From CAZEHS01 sp964649745 (GTDB lineage: Bacteria > Bacillota > Clostridia > Peptostreptococcales > Acidaminobacteraceae), in the NCBI GenBank assembly GCA_964649745.1, contig CAZYQI010000010.1:37004-101003 (forward strand): 64,000 bases of DNA, given 5' to 3'. Position numbers and translations under genes: made by a program. The notes beneath the pieces were generated by a model. That model ran no database searches. It was not told the origin of the DNA and saw only the letters and a list, made by a program, of their open reading frames with translations. This document shows positions 35,811-43,945 of the stretch, in pieces; position 1 is the stretch's first letter; every line of letters begins with the position of its first letter.

Positions 35811-36983
35811 TTAACCCCTATTTACCAAACTCTTGAAAACATTGCCGAAATCGTTTTCCAGCCCCGGTTCAACACCGATTGTTTTTTTGAAAGCACAGTA
35901 TTTTTCCACTGGATCGCCTCCCGGAGAGCGCATTTTTATACCCCGAATAAGAATGTTCTTGGGTGTATGCTCCATATCGATGAACTCCATGATCTGGGTC
36001 TGGTACCCCATCACCTCCAGGGCCAGACCCCGAAGGGTATCCGTGGCCATGGAGCCCAGCCGTTCACGCAGAAGTCCGTGCTGCAGCATCGGCTCAAGAC
36101 CCGGAATGTTGATTTGTCGGATCAGTTCCTTATGACAGCAGGGTACCGCCAGAATCACTCTGGCACCCCAATTCACCGCCTTGGCCAAGGCCGCATCCGT
36201 GGCGCGATCGCAGGCATGAAGAGAGATTACCATGTCGGCCGCCGCCTCACTTTCATAGTGAGCAATATCCCCCACCTTGAAATTCAGACCTCTGAAACCG
36301 AAGTCTTTTGCAAGTGAAGCACAGTGCTCCACCACATCTCTTTTCAGATCAAGACCGGTAATTTCAACCGCCAGCCCCCGCCGATTGACCAGATGATCGT
36401 ACAAGGCGAAGGTAAGATAGGATTTCCCGCATCCGAAATCCACGATCCGGAGGGGGGACAGGCCTTCCACATGGGGAAGACAGTCTTCCACAAACTCAAG
36501 GTAGCGGTTGATCTGTCTGAATTTGTCGTACCAACGCTTGTGGACTTTCCCATCCGGCATCATGATCCCCAGTGCCACCAGCCAGGGCACCGGAGTGCCT
36601 TCCGGTATGAGATACTGTTTGGTTCGGTTGTGAGGCGCCGCCTCATCCCGCCTGCTGGGAGGGCGCTTAAGAATGCCCACCTTGCCTTTCTTTGAAATGC
36701 GCACCTGCCAGTCCGCTTCCCGGGTGTAAAACATCCCTTGTCGCAATTCCGCTCCAAGCATTTCTCGGATCATGGCTCCAGCGTCCTCTGCTTCCAGATT
36801 CTTATGAAACACCTGGTTGCCCCGAAGGGTTTCCGCCTGGTAGCAGATGCCGTTTTTCGTCTGTATCTTCCGTATCGTAACCTTTTCAGTCCCCTCTGCT
36901 CCCGGTGCTTTATCACTGAGTACCCCGTGTATCAGAGCGTCTTCCTTAAAAATTTCCTGTATCAGCTTGTCTAGGGAATCCAT
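35811..36983 (-). CDS. Class I SAM-dependent methyltransferase (Methyltransf_32 type)
   Basis: ATG at 36983 is used because GGAG lies 6 bases upstream; the product is about 390 residues. The N-terminal 150 residues are not recognised, apart from a possible RNA-binding character (basic KKGKVGILKRPPSRRDE). From about 195 the SAM fold has DFGCGKSYLTFALYDHL, LDLKRDVVEHC, SLHACDRATDAAL and ILAVPCCHKEL, a set typical of the GSTCD-like methyltransferase family. RNA is the likely but unproven substrate. It is upstream of PFOR on the same strand but the PFOR promoter lies between. Confidence 0.8.
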   Translation of the reverse strand: MDSLDKLIQEIFKEDALIHGVLSDKAPGAEGTEKVTIRKIQTKNGICYQAETLRGNQVFHKNLEAEDAGAMIREMLGAELRQGMFYTREADWQVRISKKGKVGILKRPPSRRDEAAPHNRTKQYLIPEGTPVPWLVALGIMMPDGKVHKRWYDKFRQINRYLEFVEDCLPHVEGLSPLRIVDFGCGKSYLTFALYDHLVNRRGLAVEITGLDLKRDVVEHCASLAKDFGFRGLNFKVGDIAHYESEAAADMVISLHACDRATDAALAKAVNWGARVILAVPCCHKELIRQINIPGLEPMLQHGLLRERLGSMATDTLRGLALEVMGYQTQIMEFIDMEHTPKNILIRGIKMRSPGGDPVEKYCAFKKTIGVEPGLENDFGNVFKSLVNRG

Positions 36984-37023
36984 TGCATTCTCCAATCTGT
37001 TCGTATGCTTCCCCTCATCCTAC

Positions 37024-37060
37024 CAAAAAAACAGCCGGCTTCCCAGTGGGGTCCGGCTGT
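37024..37060 (-). terminator. Terminator after the ferritin-like gene
   Basis: On the minus strand ACAGCCGG pairs with CCGGCTGT around a 14-base loop and is followed by seven T residues. Confidence 0.8.
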
Positions 37061-37083
37061 GGCTGTCTCTTTGCGCTTTAAAT

Positions 37084-37569
37084 TCAAATATCTTGCTTCA
37101 GGGGCCGCTCCAGTTCCGGGCTCTCCAGCTGCCTCTCAGGCTCCAAAATCAATTCCAAAATGTTTTCCAGAAGGAGTTTGTGCTTCTTTTCTTCGTAATG
37201 AAGCTTTTGAAAAAGCACCTTCACCTCCGGATCCGATTCCTCCTGAGCCCGTTCCCAATAGAACGCGATGCTGGCATCCTCCAGCTTGATCCCCTGAGAG
37301 TAGGTATCGATGGGAACCTGGTAGCCGACGATCTCCTGTCCCTCCAGCATGGCATTGAATACCTGCTCGGCTTTGGCCACATTGTCTGTTTCCAAGACAA
37401 CCTTGTGATTTTCGGACAACATCTTCAGGTATTCATAATGTCGAAGCTCTTCATCCGCCAATATCCGTAAGATCCTTTTCCCGGACTCCCCCGGAATTTC
37501 CTCCGCCATCGTGAGATAATAGTTTCTTCCGGCCATTTCCATATCCATTGCAAATTGATAAACGTTCAT
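37084..37569 (-). CDS. Ferritin-like / rubrerythrin-type four-helix protein
   Basis: ATG at 37569 follows AGGAGGG and gives 161 residues. The protein is helical, with a ferritin-like pattern of metal ligands: an early Glu-rich helix (AMDMEMAGRNYYLTMAEE), ADEELRHYEYL, a later Glu in LEDASIAFYWERAQEE, and HYEEKKHKLLLENI. This fits a di-iron rubrerythrin-like domain (COG1633) without a C-terminal rubredoxin part. Likely roles are peroxide handling or iron binding in this anaerobe. It lies about 50 bases after the racemase-like gene and probably shares its transcript. Confidence 0.8.
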   Translation of the reverse strand: MNVYQFAMDMEMAGRNYYLTMAEEIPGESGKRILRILADEELRHYEYLKMLSENHKVVLETDNVAKAEQVFNAMLEGQEIVGYQVPIDTYSQGIKLEDASIAFYWERAQEESDPEVKVLFQKLHYEEKKHKLLLENILELILEPERQLESPELERPLKQDI

Positions 37570-37619
37570 CTCATCCCTCCTGTCTTCATGCAGGAGGAAT
37601 ATACCCATCCATTGCGGTT

Positions 37620-38720
37620 TCAATCATTTTGATTGTAGACTTTGCTCACCGACTGTGATGCGCTTAAAAAAAGCATGGGCGAATAATACATACCAAAGGA
37701 CAAAATGGTTCCTATCTCAACGGATTCGATGCAATTTTCGATATCTACAATCAAATGGTCGGAACTGGCTCCCACAATCTCCACCCCCGGATCCAGGGGA
37801 ACCAACTTATCGGGATCGCAAAAATCAGCCTTTCCAACCGCCACTATCGCTCGGTTTCGAAAACCTCTGTCCGGGTATACCGGGGTATTCCCGAAGGCGT
37901 CAATAAATATTTCTCCTACAGGGTGACTGGGCTTCACCTTCTTTTCAACCACCTGAGCCCGCAGAATGAAGGTGTCGGTTTCAAGTCCCGGCACGGTAAC
38001 ATTCCAAAAATCCGGAAGGTCCCGGTTGTTCAGGATGCCTTCCCCAACCCGCAGGTTGTTGATTCCGGCCGGTATGCTCCCTTCCAGCAGCAGAGGCAGA
38101 GAGCTGGTAGCCCCCCCTGATACAATCTCCAGTGGTCTACCTATCCTTTTTTCTATCTCCCGAGCCGTTTCCACCAATCGTCCAAGGTTGTCCACGCTGG
38201 GCCGAATGGCACCATAACATCCCAGGTTTGTTCCAACACCTTTCAATGTGAGGCTTTTCAGATTCTTTTCTATATGAACAGCCAGTTCAATCAGTTCTTC
38301 CGGCTCCATAAAACCTTCTCTTAAGTCACCTAAGTCCTGCATCAGCACAACACCGTGGTTGCACCCGCGCCGATTGCATGCCTCCGCCAGAGCTTCCACC
38401 GTTTTTCTCTCAGAGTTCAGGCTGATATCCGCCTCCTGTATAAGATCCTCAATCTCAGAAAGCATGGGAATTCGCAGCAGCATAAGCGGAAGTTCAATCC
38501 CCCTGCGCTTCATCCGGGCCAGATGCTCCAGCCGACTGCTGGCAAGATGGTGACACCCCCCTTCAACAAACTGATCCACCGCCTTTGGCAAGGCATTGAA
38601 GCCTTTCACGACTCCGGTAAGGGATATCTCATGCCGACTGAGCAGCGACACCAGTGTTTCAGTATTGTGACGAACCGCCTTAAGATTCACTTCCAGCAAA
38701 GGATACTTCTGTTCTGTCAT
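37620..38720 (-). CDS. PLP-dependent alanine/ornithine racemase-like enzyme
   Basis: The 366-residue protein has the fold-III alanine-racemase N-terminal barrel: LLEVNLKAVRHNTETL, then VVKGF with the PLP-binding Lys39, GVGTNLGCYGAI, SGGATSS and NNLRVGEGIL. It lacks the full C-terminal domain of classical Alr and is closer in layout to ornithine racemase (Orr/YhfX group). The exact amino acid is unknown. AGGAGG precedes ATG. The MocR-type regulator gene lies just upstream with repeated CCAACCA boxes in the gap. Confidence 0.82.
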   Translation of the reverse strand: MTEQKYPLLEVNLKAVRHNTETLVSLLSRHEISLTGVVKGFNALPKAVDQFVEGGCHHLASSRLEHLARMKRRGIELPLMLLRIPMLSEIEDLIQEADISLNSERKTVEALAEACNRRGCNHGVVLMQDLGDLREGFMEPEELIELAVHIEKNLKSLTLKGVGTNLGCYGAIRPSVDNLGRLVETAREIEKRIGRPLEIVSGGATSSLPLLLEGSIPAGINNLRVGEGILNNRDLPDFWNVTVPGLETDTFILRAQVVEKKVKPSHPVGEIFIDAFGNTPVYPDRGFRNRAIVAVGKADFCDPDKLVPLDPGVEIVGASSDHLIVDIENCIESVEIGTILSFGMYYSPMLFLSASQSVSKVYNQND

Positions 38721-38753
38721 TCCGTTCCCTCCTCATACGCTCTTCCTGAGAAC

Positions 38754-38812
38754 ATTATAGGAGCATTGGTTGGGCTCTACACCAACCAGAACGCAGATTC
38801 ACTGACCAACCA
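38754..38812 (-). promoter_or_regulatory. Racemase promoter with repeated CCAACCA boxes (possible MocR sites)
   Basis: A minus-strand -10 TATAAT is at 38754-38759; no good -35 is found 17 bases upstream. CCAACCA occurs at 38782-38788 and 38806-38812 as direct repeats 24 bases apart and, inverted, at 38767-38773. Repeats upstream of a promoter with a poor -35 next to a MocR gene suggest activation by that regulator; this is inference. Confidence 0.5.
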
Positions 38813-38821
38813 TAGGAAATC

Positions 38822-40273
38822 CTAGGCTTTCATGAGGTTTCGAATGATACAGGATAACTTCTGAATTCCTGTCCGGATATCCTCCAGGGTAGCGTGGGAG
38901 TAGGACAGACGCATGTATTGGTTGGTTTCCGTGTCATAAAGGTATCCCGGATAAAAAAGCACCCCGACCTTTATGGCTTCTTCAAAAACCTGACTGATTC
39001 TTACCGGCGCAAGGATTTCAACCCATACATAAAATCCCCCTGCAGGGATCTCCCACCGGGCAATATCTGAAAAATAGGTGTTCAGCCCCTGTATGGCTAC
39101 ATCCCGGCGGATGGCCAGCTGTTCCCGCAGGTTCTCCATGTGCTGCTCACAATGCCCCTGCTTCATCCACTGCGCCACTGCTGCCTGTGCCAGGGAGCTG
39201 GATCCGTAATCTGCCTGCATTTTCAGGTCGGAAAGCCGTTCAATCACGGTTTCAGGTCCTGCAATCCATCCGATTCGCAGGCCCGGGCTCAAGGTTTTCG
39301 AGACGCTGCCCACATGGAGGACAAGTCCCTGATCATCCCTGGATTTCAACGATGCCGGGAGAGGCTTATCCAGCCACAGTTCGCGGTATACATCATCCTC
39401 CACCACTGGGATGCGCTCTCGGGAGCATATCGTCATCAGCTCCAGCCGCCGCGCCTCTGACATCACCGTTCCGGTGGGATTCTGAAAGTTCGGGTTCACA
39501 TACAGCAGCGCCTGGTGATTGCGGGGCTTGAAGCCCTCCAGCAAATCCGCCCGGAGCCCCTGGCTGTCCACCGGAACCCCATAGCGCCGCATCCCCATGG
39601 ATGGCAGTATATTCAGGGAATACAGGTAGGACGGCCTCTCCATCAGCACCATGGACCCCGCCTGAAGCAGGCCCATGGCTATCAGCTGAATGGCCTGCAG
39701 TGCCCCGGACACAATAAGTATGCACGCCGGCGACACATTGATTCCGGATCTTTTCAGATACAGACATATCTGTTCCCGAAGCAGCATACTGCCCCGGGGC
39801 TCTTCATACCCCATGGAACCCAGATTGTCCGAAAGCTCCACCAATACCCTCCGCATGGCTTCCTGGGGGTAAAGGTCCGGAGATATCTCCCCTGAGCTGA
39901 GTCGGATCATCCCAGGAGTCGTTTCCAGACGGTTGATTTGCTGAATGGTCTCATCGTTGGAAAAATGAACCCCCTCCCTGATGTGATACGCCCAATCCGG
40001 CTGCCCCTTTTGGCCGGCAACCTCCTTTGAAGAGCTGATCCGCGTTCCCAGCTTCCCCGCTGTTTCCAGCAACCCTCGGGATTTCAGTTCCTCCAGAGCC
40101 GTCACCACCGTACTGCGGTTGACGCCGAAAATGGCAGCCAGTTCCCGCTGAGTCGGCACAACTGCTTCAGAGGGCCACTCGCCACTCATGATCCGCCCGG
40201 TGATATAGGTGACAATCTGATCATATATCGGGGTTTTCAAATCCCTGTCCGGCTTCCATCGGATCTCCAGCAT
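38822..40273 (-). CDS. MocR-family PLP-dependent transcriptional regulator
   Basis: The 483-residue protein fuses an N-terminal GntR winged helix (about 10-80; PIYDQIVTYITGRIMSGEW, VVPTQRELAAIFGVNRSTV) to a fold-I aminotransferase domain (about 110-480) with YVNPNFQNPTGTVMS, VVEDDVYREL and the PLP lysine Lys326 in SVSKTLSPGLRIGW. This is the MocR/GabR architecture. Such proteins sense an amine or amino acid through PLP and usually control an adjacent enzyme gene, here probably the racemase-like gene downstream. It is divergent from the alkyltransferase gene. Confidence 0.9.
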   Translation of the reverse strand: MLEIRWKPDRDLKTPIYDQIVTYITGRIMSGEWPSEAVVPTQRELAAIFGVNRSTVVTALEELKSRGLLETAGKLGTRISSSKEVAGQKGQPDWAYHIREGVHFSNDETIQQINRLETTPGMIRLSSGEISPDLYPQEAMRRVLVELSDNLGSMGYEEPRGSMLLREQICLYLKRSGINVSPACILIVSGALQAIQLIAMGLLQAGSMVLMERPSYLYSLNILPSMGMRRYGVPVDSQGLRADLLEGFKPRNHQALLYVNPNFQNPTGTVMSEARRLELMTICSRERIPVVEDDVYRELWLDKPLPASLKSRDDQGLVLHVGSVSKTLSPGLRIGWIAGPETVIERLSDLKMQADYGSSSLAQAAVAQWMKQGHCEQHMENLREQLAIRRDVAIQGLNTYFSDIARWEIPAGGFYVWVEILAPVRISQVFEEAIKVGVLFYPGYLYDTETNQYMRLSYSHATLEDIRTGIQKLSCIIRNLMKA

Positions 40274-40430
40274 CTTGTTCCCTCCCAGGATTCTTCTCTG
40301 TCACCATTTTCTCAGGTTCTGCCCCTGCCGGCAACCGTCCTTGACATATTCTTTGGGCTTCACGTTTTGGGTACCCTCTAAAAGTGGTATCATTGAAGCA
40401 GACAATGGCTCATCCATAAGGAGAGTTTTT

Positions 40431-40937
40431 ATGACGCTTTATTACAGCTTCGTGGAGCACCCGTTGACCCGACTGATCCTTTTCTCTTCAGACACAGGTC
40501 TGCGTTCCGTTCACTTCGTTCCACAGGACAGCCCGTTGCCGGATCCCGGTGCCTTTTATCCCGGATTCGACCTTTGCCCGGACCCGCACCGTCAGGAAGC
40601 GGTTGCCCGGCAGCTCCACATGTACCTGGACGGCTTTCCGGCAGCCTTTGATGTAAAGCTGGATCTGGTGGGCACCCCCTTCCAAAGGCGTGTGTGGGAA
40701 GCCATTGCCGCCATCCCCTTCGGCCAAACCCGAACCTATGGCGAGATTGCAGCCCAGATCGGCAGCCCCAAAGGCTCCCGTGCTGTCGGCGGAGCTACGG
40801 GCAGGAACCCGGTTGCCATCATCATTCCTTGACACCGTGTGATGGGTGCGGGTCATGCACTCACCGGTTTTTCAGCTCCAGACGGCATCAATCTCAAAAG
40901 GAAGCTTCTTAAATTGGAAGGAATTATGCTATACTGA
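40431..40937 (+). CDS. ogt: Methylated-DNA-protein alkyltransferase with in-frame UGA (putative selenocysteine) at the catalytic site
   Basis: Ogt/MGMT proteins remove methyl groups from O6-methylguanine by transfer to a catalytic cysteine in the PCHR motif. ATG follows AAGGAGAG. The first 133 residues show the family (TPFQRRVWEAIAAIPFG, TRTYGEIA, SRAVGGATGRNP, VAIIIP). Codon 134 is TGA (40830-40832), exactly where the cysteine codon belongs. The frame then continues with HRVMGAGHALTGF and LKRKLLKLEG, conserved in the family, to a TGA stop at 40935; the total is 168 residues, a normal length. A SECIS-like hairpin follows the internal TGA. I read this as a selenoprotein with Sec134. The alternative is a nonsense mutation in a recently broken gene. 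Conventional gene calling would truncate it at 40832. Confidence 0.82.
40834..40868 (+). promoter_or_regulatory. Putative bacterial SECIS element for recoding UGA at 40830
   Basis: Starting one base after the UGAC context, three stacked 4-bp helices form: ACCG/CGGU (40834-40837 with 40865-40868), GUGA/UCAC (40839-40842 with 40861-40864) and GUGC/GCAC (40846-40849 with 40857-40860). All 12 pairs are Watson-Crick. Bulges are U40838 and UGG at 40843-40845. The apical loop GGGUCAU (40850-40856) contains GGUC. The loop begins 17 nt after the UGA. From memory, the E. coli fdhF element has the same UGA-to-loop distance, an AGGUCU loop and a bulged U, which SelB recognises. Confidence 0.78.
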
Positions 40938-40964
40938 ACACATGGTAAAATAAAGGAGGTTATT

Positions 40965-42113
40965 ATGGGTCTTTTCGATGCGATCAAGAAGCAGTTTATA
41001 AACGTTATAGAATGGAACGAGCAGGATTCCGACCGAATCATTTACAAGTTTCCCGTGGCCGGAAACGAGATCAAGATGGGGGCAGCACTGACCGTACGGC
41101 CAGCCCAGGTTGCCATTTTCCTGAACGAAGGGACCATTGCCGACGTGTTCCAAGAGGGCCGTTACGAGCTGTCCACCCAGAATATGCCGGTGATGACCAC
41201 CCTGGAGTCCTGGAAATACGGCTTCAACTCCCCCTTCAAAGCCGACATCTATTATGTGAACATGAAGAATTTCATCGACCAAAAATGGGGCACTACCAAT
41301 CCTATCATGCTGCGGGACACCGACTTCGGCATTGTGCGGCTCCGGGGCTTCGGCACCTTCTCCTACCGGGTTAGCGATCCGGTGAAGTTCCTTACCAACG
41401 CTTTGGGCTCCGATGTATCCGCCACCACCGAGGACTTTACCCCTCAGTTCAAGCGCCAGGCGGTATCCGCCCTTTCTGATCTCATCGCGGAATCGAAGAT
41501 TGCCGCCCTGGATCTGGCCATGCATTACGACGAGATGGGCGCCAGCCTGAAAGAGAAGATGCGGGATAAGTTTGATTATATGGGCCTCACCATCACCGAC
41601 TTTACCATTGAGAACCTGTCTCTGCCTCCTGAAGTGGAAGCGGCCATGGACAAGCGTTCCTCCATGGGAGCCTTGGGGGATCTTAACCGCTATACCCAGT
41701 TTCAGGCGGCGGAGGCCATCCGCGACGCAGCCTCCAATGAAGGGGGCCCCGCCGGAGCCATGGCAGGCATGGGGATCGGCATGGGCATGGGTCAGATGAT
41801 AGGCCAGGCCATGCAGCAGGGGCTCCAGCCTCAGCCTCAGCCAACCGCTCAGGTCGCCGTGGCCAGCTGTCCCAAATGCAGCCAGCCCAACCCGGCAGGA
41901 AGCAAATTCTGCAGCAGCTGCGGAAATGCCCTCCAAACAGGCGCTATCACCAAGCCCTGCGTACAGTGTGGCAAACCGGTGGCCACGGATGCCAAATTCT
42001 GTGCGGAATGCGGGGCGCCGCAAGCCTCACCGGACACCTGCCCCTCCTGTAAGATGAAGGTGGAACCGGGAACGAAATTCTGCCCCGGCTGCGGTACTAA
42101 AATATCCGGTTGA
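40965..42113 (+). CDS. SPFH-domain protein with C-terminal zinc ribbons (YdjI-like)
   Basis: The 382-residue protein has an SPFH/band-7-like domain of the YdjI (virion-core-protein-like) type over about residues 1-290 (MGLFDAIKKQFINVIEW, EGRYELSTQNMPVMTT, GFGTFSYRVSDPVKF), a Gly/Met-rich linker, and three C-terminal Cys4 zinc ribbons: CPKCSQPNPAGSKFCSSCG, CVQCGKPVATDAKFCAECG and CPSCKMKVEPGTKFCPGCG. In Bacillus subtilis YdjI works with PspA and the YdjG/YdjH membrane proteins in envelope stress. AAAGGAGG precedes ATG, 27 bases after the alkyltransferase stop. The next gene is YdjG-like, but no pspA is present here. Confidence 0.85.
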   Translation: MGLFDAIKKQFINVIEWNEQDSDRIIYKFPVAGNEIKMGAALTVRPAQVAIFLNEGTIADVFQEGRYELSTQNMPVMTTLESWKYGFNSPFKADIYYVNMKNFIDQKWGTTNPIMLRDTDFGIVRLRGFGTFSYRVSDPVKFLTNALGSDVSATTEDFTPQFKRQAVSALSDLIAESKIAALDLAMHYDEMGASLKEKMRDKFDYMGLTITDFTIENLSLPPEVEAAMDKRSSMGALGDLNRYTQFQAAEAIRDAASNEGGPAGAMAGMGIGMGMGQMIGQAMQQGLQPQPQPTAQVAVASCPKCSQPNPAGSKFCSSCGNALQTGAITKPCVQCGKPVATDAKFCAECGAPQASPDTCPSCKMKVEPGTKFCPGCGTKISG

Positions 42114-42123
42114 GGAGTAAACC

Positions 42124-43194
42124 ATGGCAACTGACCGTTTTCCATGCCCTGAATGTGGGGGGCATATGCAATTTTCCCCTGAAACCCAGGGCCTTACCTG
42201 CGAATTCTGCGGCTATGTGGCATCCATCGCCACCGATGGCACCATTGACGAGCATGCCATCGATGGCATCTCACAATACGAATCCCGTTCCTGGGGTCAG
42301 GATACCACGGTCATTCACTGTGAAAACTGCGGTGGCGAAACCATCATCAGCGCCTCGGAAAAATCCAACTTCTGCGCCTTCTGCGGTTCAGCCCATGTGG
42401 TTCAGACCCAGGAGGAAGCGGGGGCCAGCCCTGAATCTGTGATTCCTTTCAAGCTCACCCGAAAGAAAGCCCAAGAACATTTCCGAAAATGGATCGGCCA
42501 TCGCTGGTTCGCTCCCAACGCCCTGAAAAAAAGTTATGTGGCCGATAAGCTGTCCGGTCTCTACATTCCCTTTTGGACCTTTGACGCGGCCACGGATGCC
42601 GATTACACCTGCGAGGTGGGTCATGACTATTACACCACGGAAACCTATGTGGATTACGTGGACGGAAAACCTGAAACACGCACCCGGCAGGTGCAGCACA
42701 CCCGATGGAGTTACGCCTCCGGAGATCACCTTCAGGATTTTGATGATATTCTGGTAAATGCCTCCGAAAAATTCAATCCGGCACGGCTCCGTGCTTTGGA
42801 ACCCTATTTCACAAAGGAACTGGCTCCCTACAGACCGGAATACCTGGCGGGCTTTGTTTGTGAAAAGTACGTCAAAGGTGGCGAAGCCAGCCTGGCCGAA
42901 GCTAAACAGCGGATGCTGGACAGTGTATCTCAAGCCATTACATCCAAGCAGAACGCGGATCATGTGCGAAGTCTCAATGTCAACATCCGTTACCGAAACC
43001 TCACATTCAAGCACATCCTGCTTCCCATATGGCTCTCGTCGTATACCTATGGAACAAAGATTTACCAATTCTGTATCAACGGTCAGACCGGAGAGGTTCA
43101 GGGGGACGCGCCCATCAGTCCATGGAAGGTTGCAGGAGCCATAGGCGCCGGATTGCTGGTTGCATACTGCTATTACGCCTATTACTACCACTAA
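42124..43194 (+). CDS. Zinc-ribbon membrane protein (YdjG-like)
   Basis: The 356-residue protein begins with two Cys4 ribbons, CPECGGHMQFSPETQGLTCEFCG split over residues 8-30 and CENCGG...CAFCGS (about 64-85). A long soluble region follows with FWTFDAATDADYTCEVGHDYY. A single hydrophobic segment (about 333-352) near the C-terminus should anchor it in the membrane. The domain order fits YdjG-type proteins that recruit SPFH/PspA partners. It starts 10 bases after the SPFH gene, so the two are very likely co-expressed. A bidirectional terminator follows. Confidence 0.78.
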   Translation: MATDRFPCPECGGHMQFSPETQGLTCEFCGYVASIATDGTIDEHAIDGISQYESRSWGQDTTVIHCENCGGETIISASEKSNFCAFCGSAHVVQTQEEAGASPESVIPFKLTRKKAQEHFRKWIGHRWFAPNALKKSYVADKLSGLYIPFWTFDAATDADYTCEVGHDYYTTETYVDYVDGKPETRTRQVQHTRWSYASGDHLQDFDDILVNASEKFNPARLRALEPYFTKELAPYRPEYLAGFVCEKYVKGGEASLAEAKQRMLDSVSQAITSKQNADHVRSLNVNIRYRNLTFKHILLPIWLSSYTYGTKIYQFCINGQTGEVQGDAPISPWKVAGAIGAGLLVAYCYYAYYYH

Positions 43195-43218
43195 ACAAAA
43201 CGAACTGCTATTATAAAG

Positions 43219-43252
43219 AAACGCGGGGCATCTGGAAAAATGCCCCGCGTTT
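43219..43252. terminator. Bidirectional terminator between convergent genes
   Basis: AAACGCGGGGCAT pairs perfectly with ATGCCCCGCGTTT around an 8-base loop; T-rich ends exist on both strands. Confidence 0.85.
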
Positions 43253-43258
43253 CTTTAT

Positions 43259-43945
43259 CTATACCCCTTCCGTAAGCCGCCCGTCCAGAATGTGCACCGT
43301 GCGGCCCGCCTTCTGCGCCACCTCGGTGTCGTGGGTGATCAGCACGATGGTGATGCCCCGTTCGTTGAGTTCCTGAAAAAGCCCCAGTATTTCGTGCCCC
43401 GTGGCGGAGTCCAGGGCGCCGGTGGGCTCGTCGGCCAGGATGATGTCGGGCCCCCCCACCAAGGCTCGGGCAATGGCCACCCGTTGCTGCTGTCCCCCGG
43501 AAAGCGCGTTGGGCTTGTGGTGCATCCGCTCTCCCAAGCCTACGCTCTCCAGGGTTTTAGCCGCCAACTCATAGGCCGCCTTTTTCTCAAAGCCTCGGAA
43601 AAAGAGAGGTAAGGCCACATTATGCAGAGCGTTGAACCGCGAGATAAGGTTGAACTTTTGAAAGACGAAGCCGATTTTCCGGTTTCGAATCTCCGAGAGC
43701 TCATCCTCCGAGTGGGCCAATATATTGGTCCCCCCCAGATTGTAGGTGCCGGTATCCGCGATATCGATGCAACCGATGATATTCATAAGGGTGGTTTTTC
43801 CCGAGCCCGAAGGGCCCAGGATTGCCAAGAATTCACCATAGTTGATTTCCAGGTTAACGCTTTTCAAAACGGGAACGGAATCATGTCCCATTCTGTAGCT
43901 CTTGACAATGTCCTCCAACGTGATTACCGGACCGGTGCCGTTCAT
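43259..43945 (-). CDS. ABC transporter ATP-binding protein, MacB/LolD type
   Basis: The 228-residue ATPase has Walker A GPSGSGKTT, the Q-loop FVFQKFNLI, signature LSGGQQQRVAIARAL, Walker B IILADEPTGALD and the H-loop VLITHD. It is of the MacB-type exporter class. It energises the permease encoded upstream at 44577. Its ATG overlaps the stop of the lipoprotein gene (ATGA), so the four genes MFP, permease, lipoprotein and ATPase form one operon. Confidence 0.93.
   Translation of the reverse strand: MNGTGPVITLEDIVKSYRMGHDSVPVLKSVNLEINYGEFLAILGPSGSGKTTLMNIIGCIDIADTGTYNLGGTNILAHSEDELSEIRNRKIGFVFQKFNLISRFNALHNVALPLFFRGFEKKAAYELAAKTLESVGLGERMHHKPNALSGGQQQRVAIARALVGGPDIILADEPTGALDSATGHEILGLFQELNERGITIVLITHDTEVAQKAGRTVHILDGRLTEGV

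Noticed and set aside
40275..40832. Longer upstream start and stop at 40832 for the alkyltransferase
   Set aside because: The extension has no family similarity or ribosome site; ATG at 40431 has AAGGAGAG. A stop at 40832 would remove the catalytic residue and a conserved end that is still in frame.
40929..42023. Open frame of 364 codons opposite to the SPFH gene
   Set aside because: Zinc ribbons and SPFH motifs fix the plus strand as coding.
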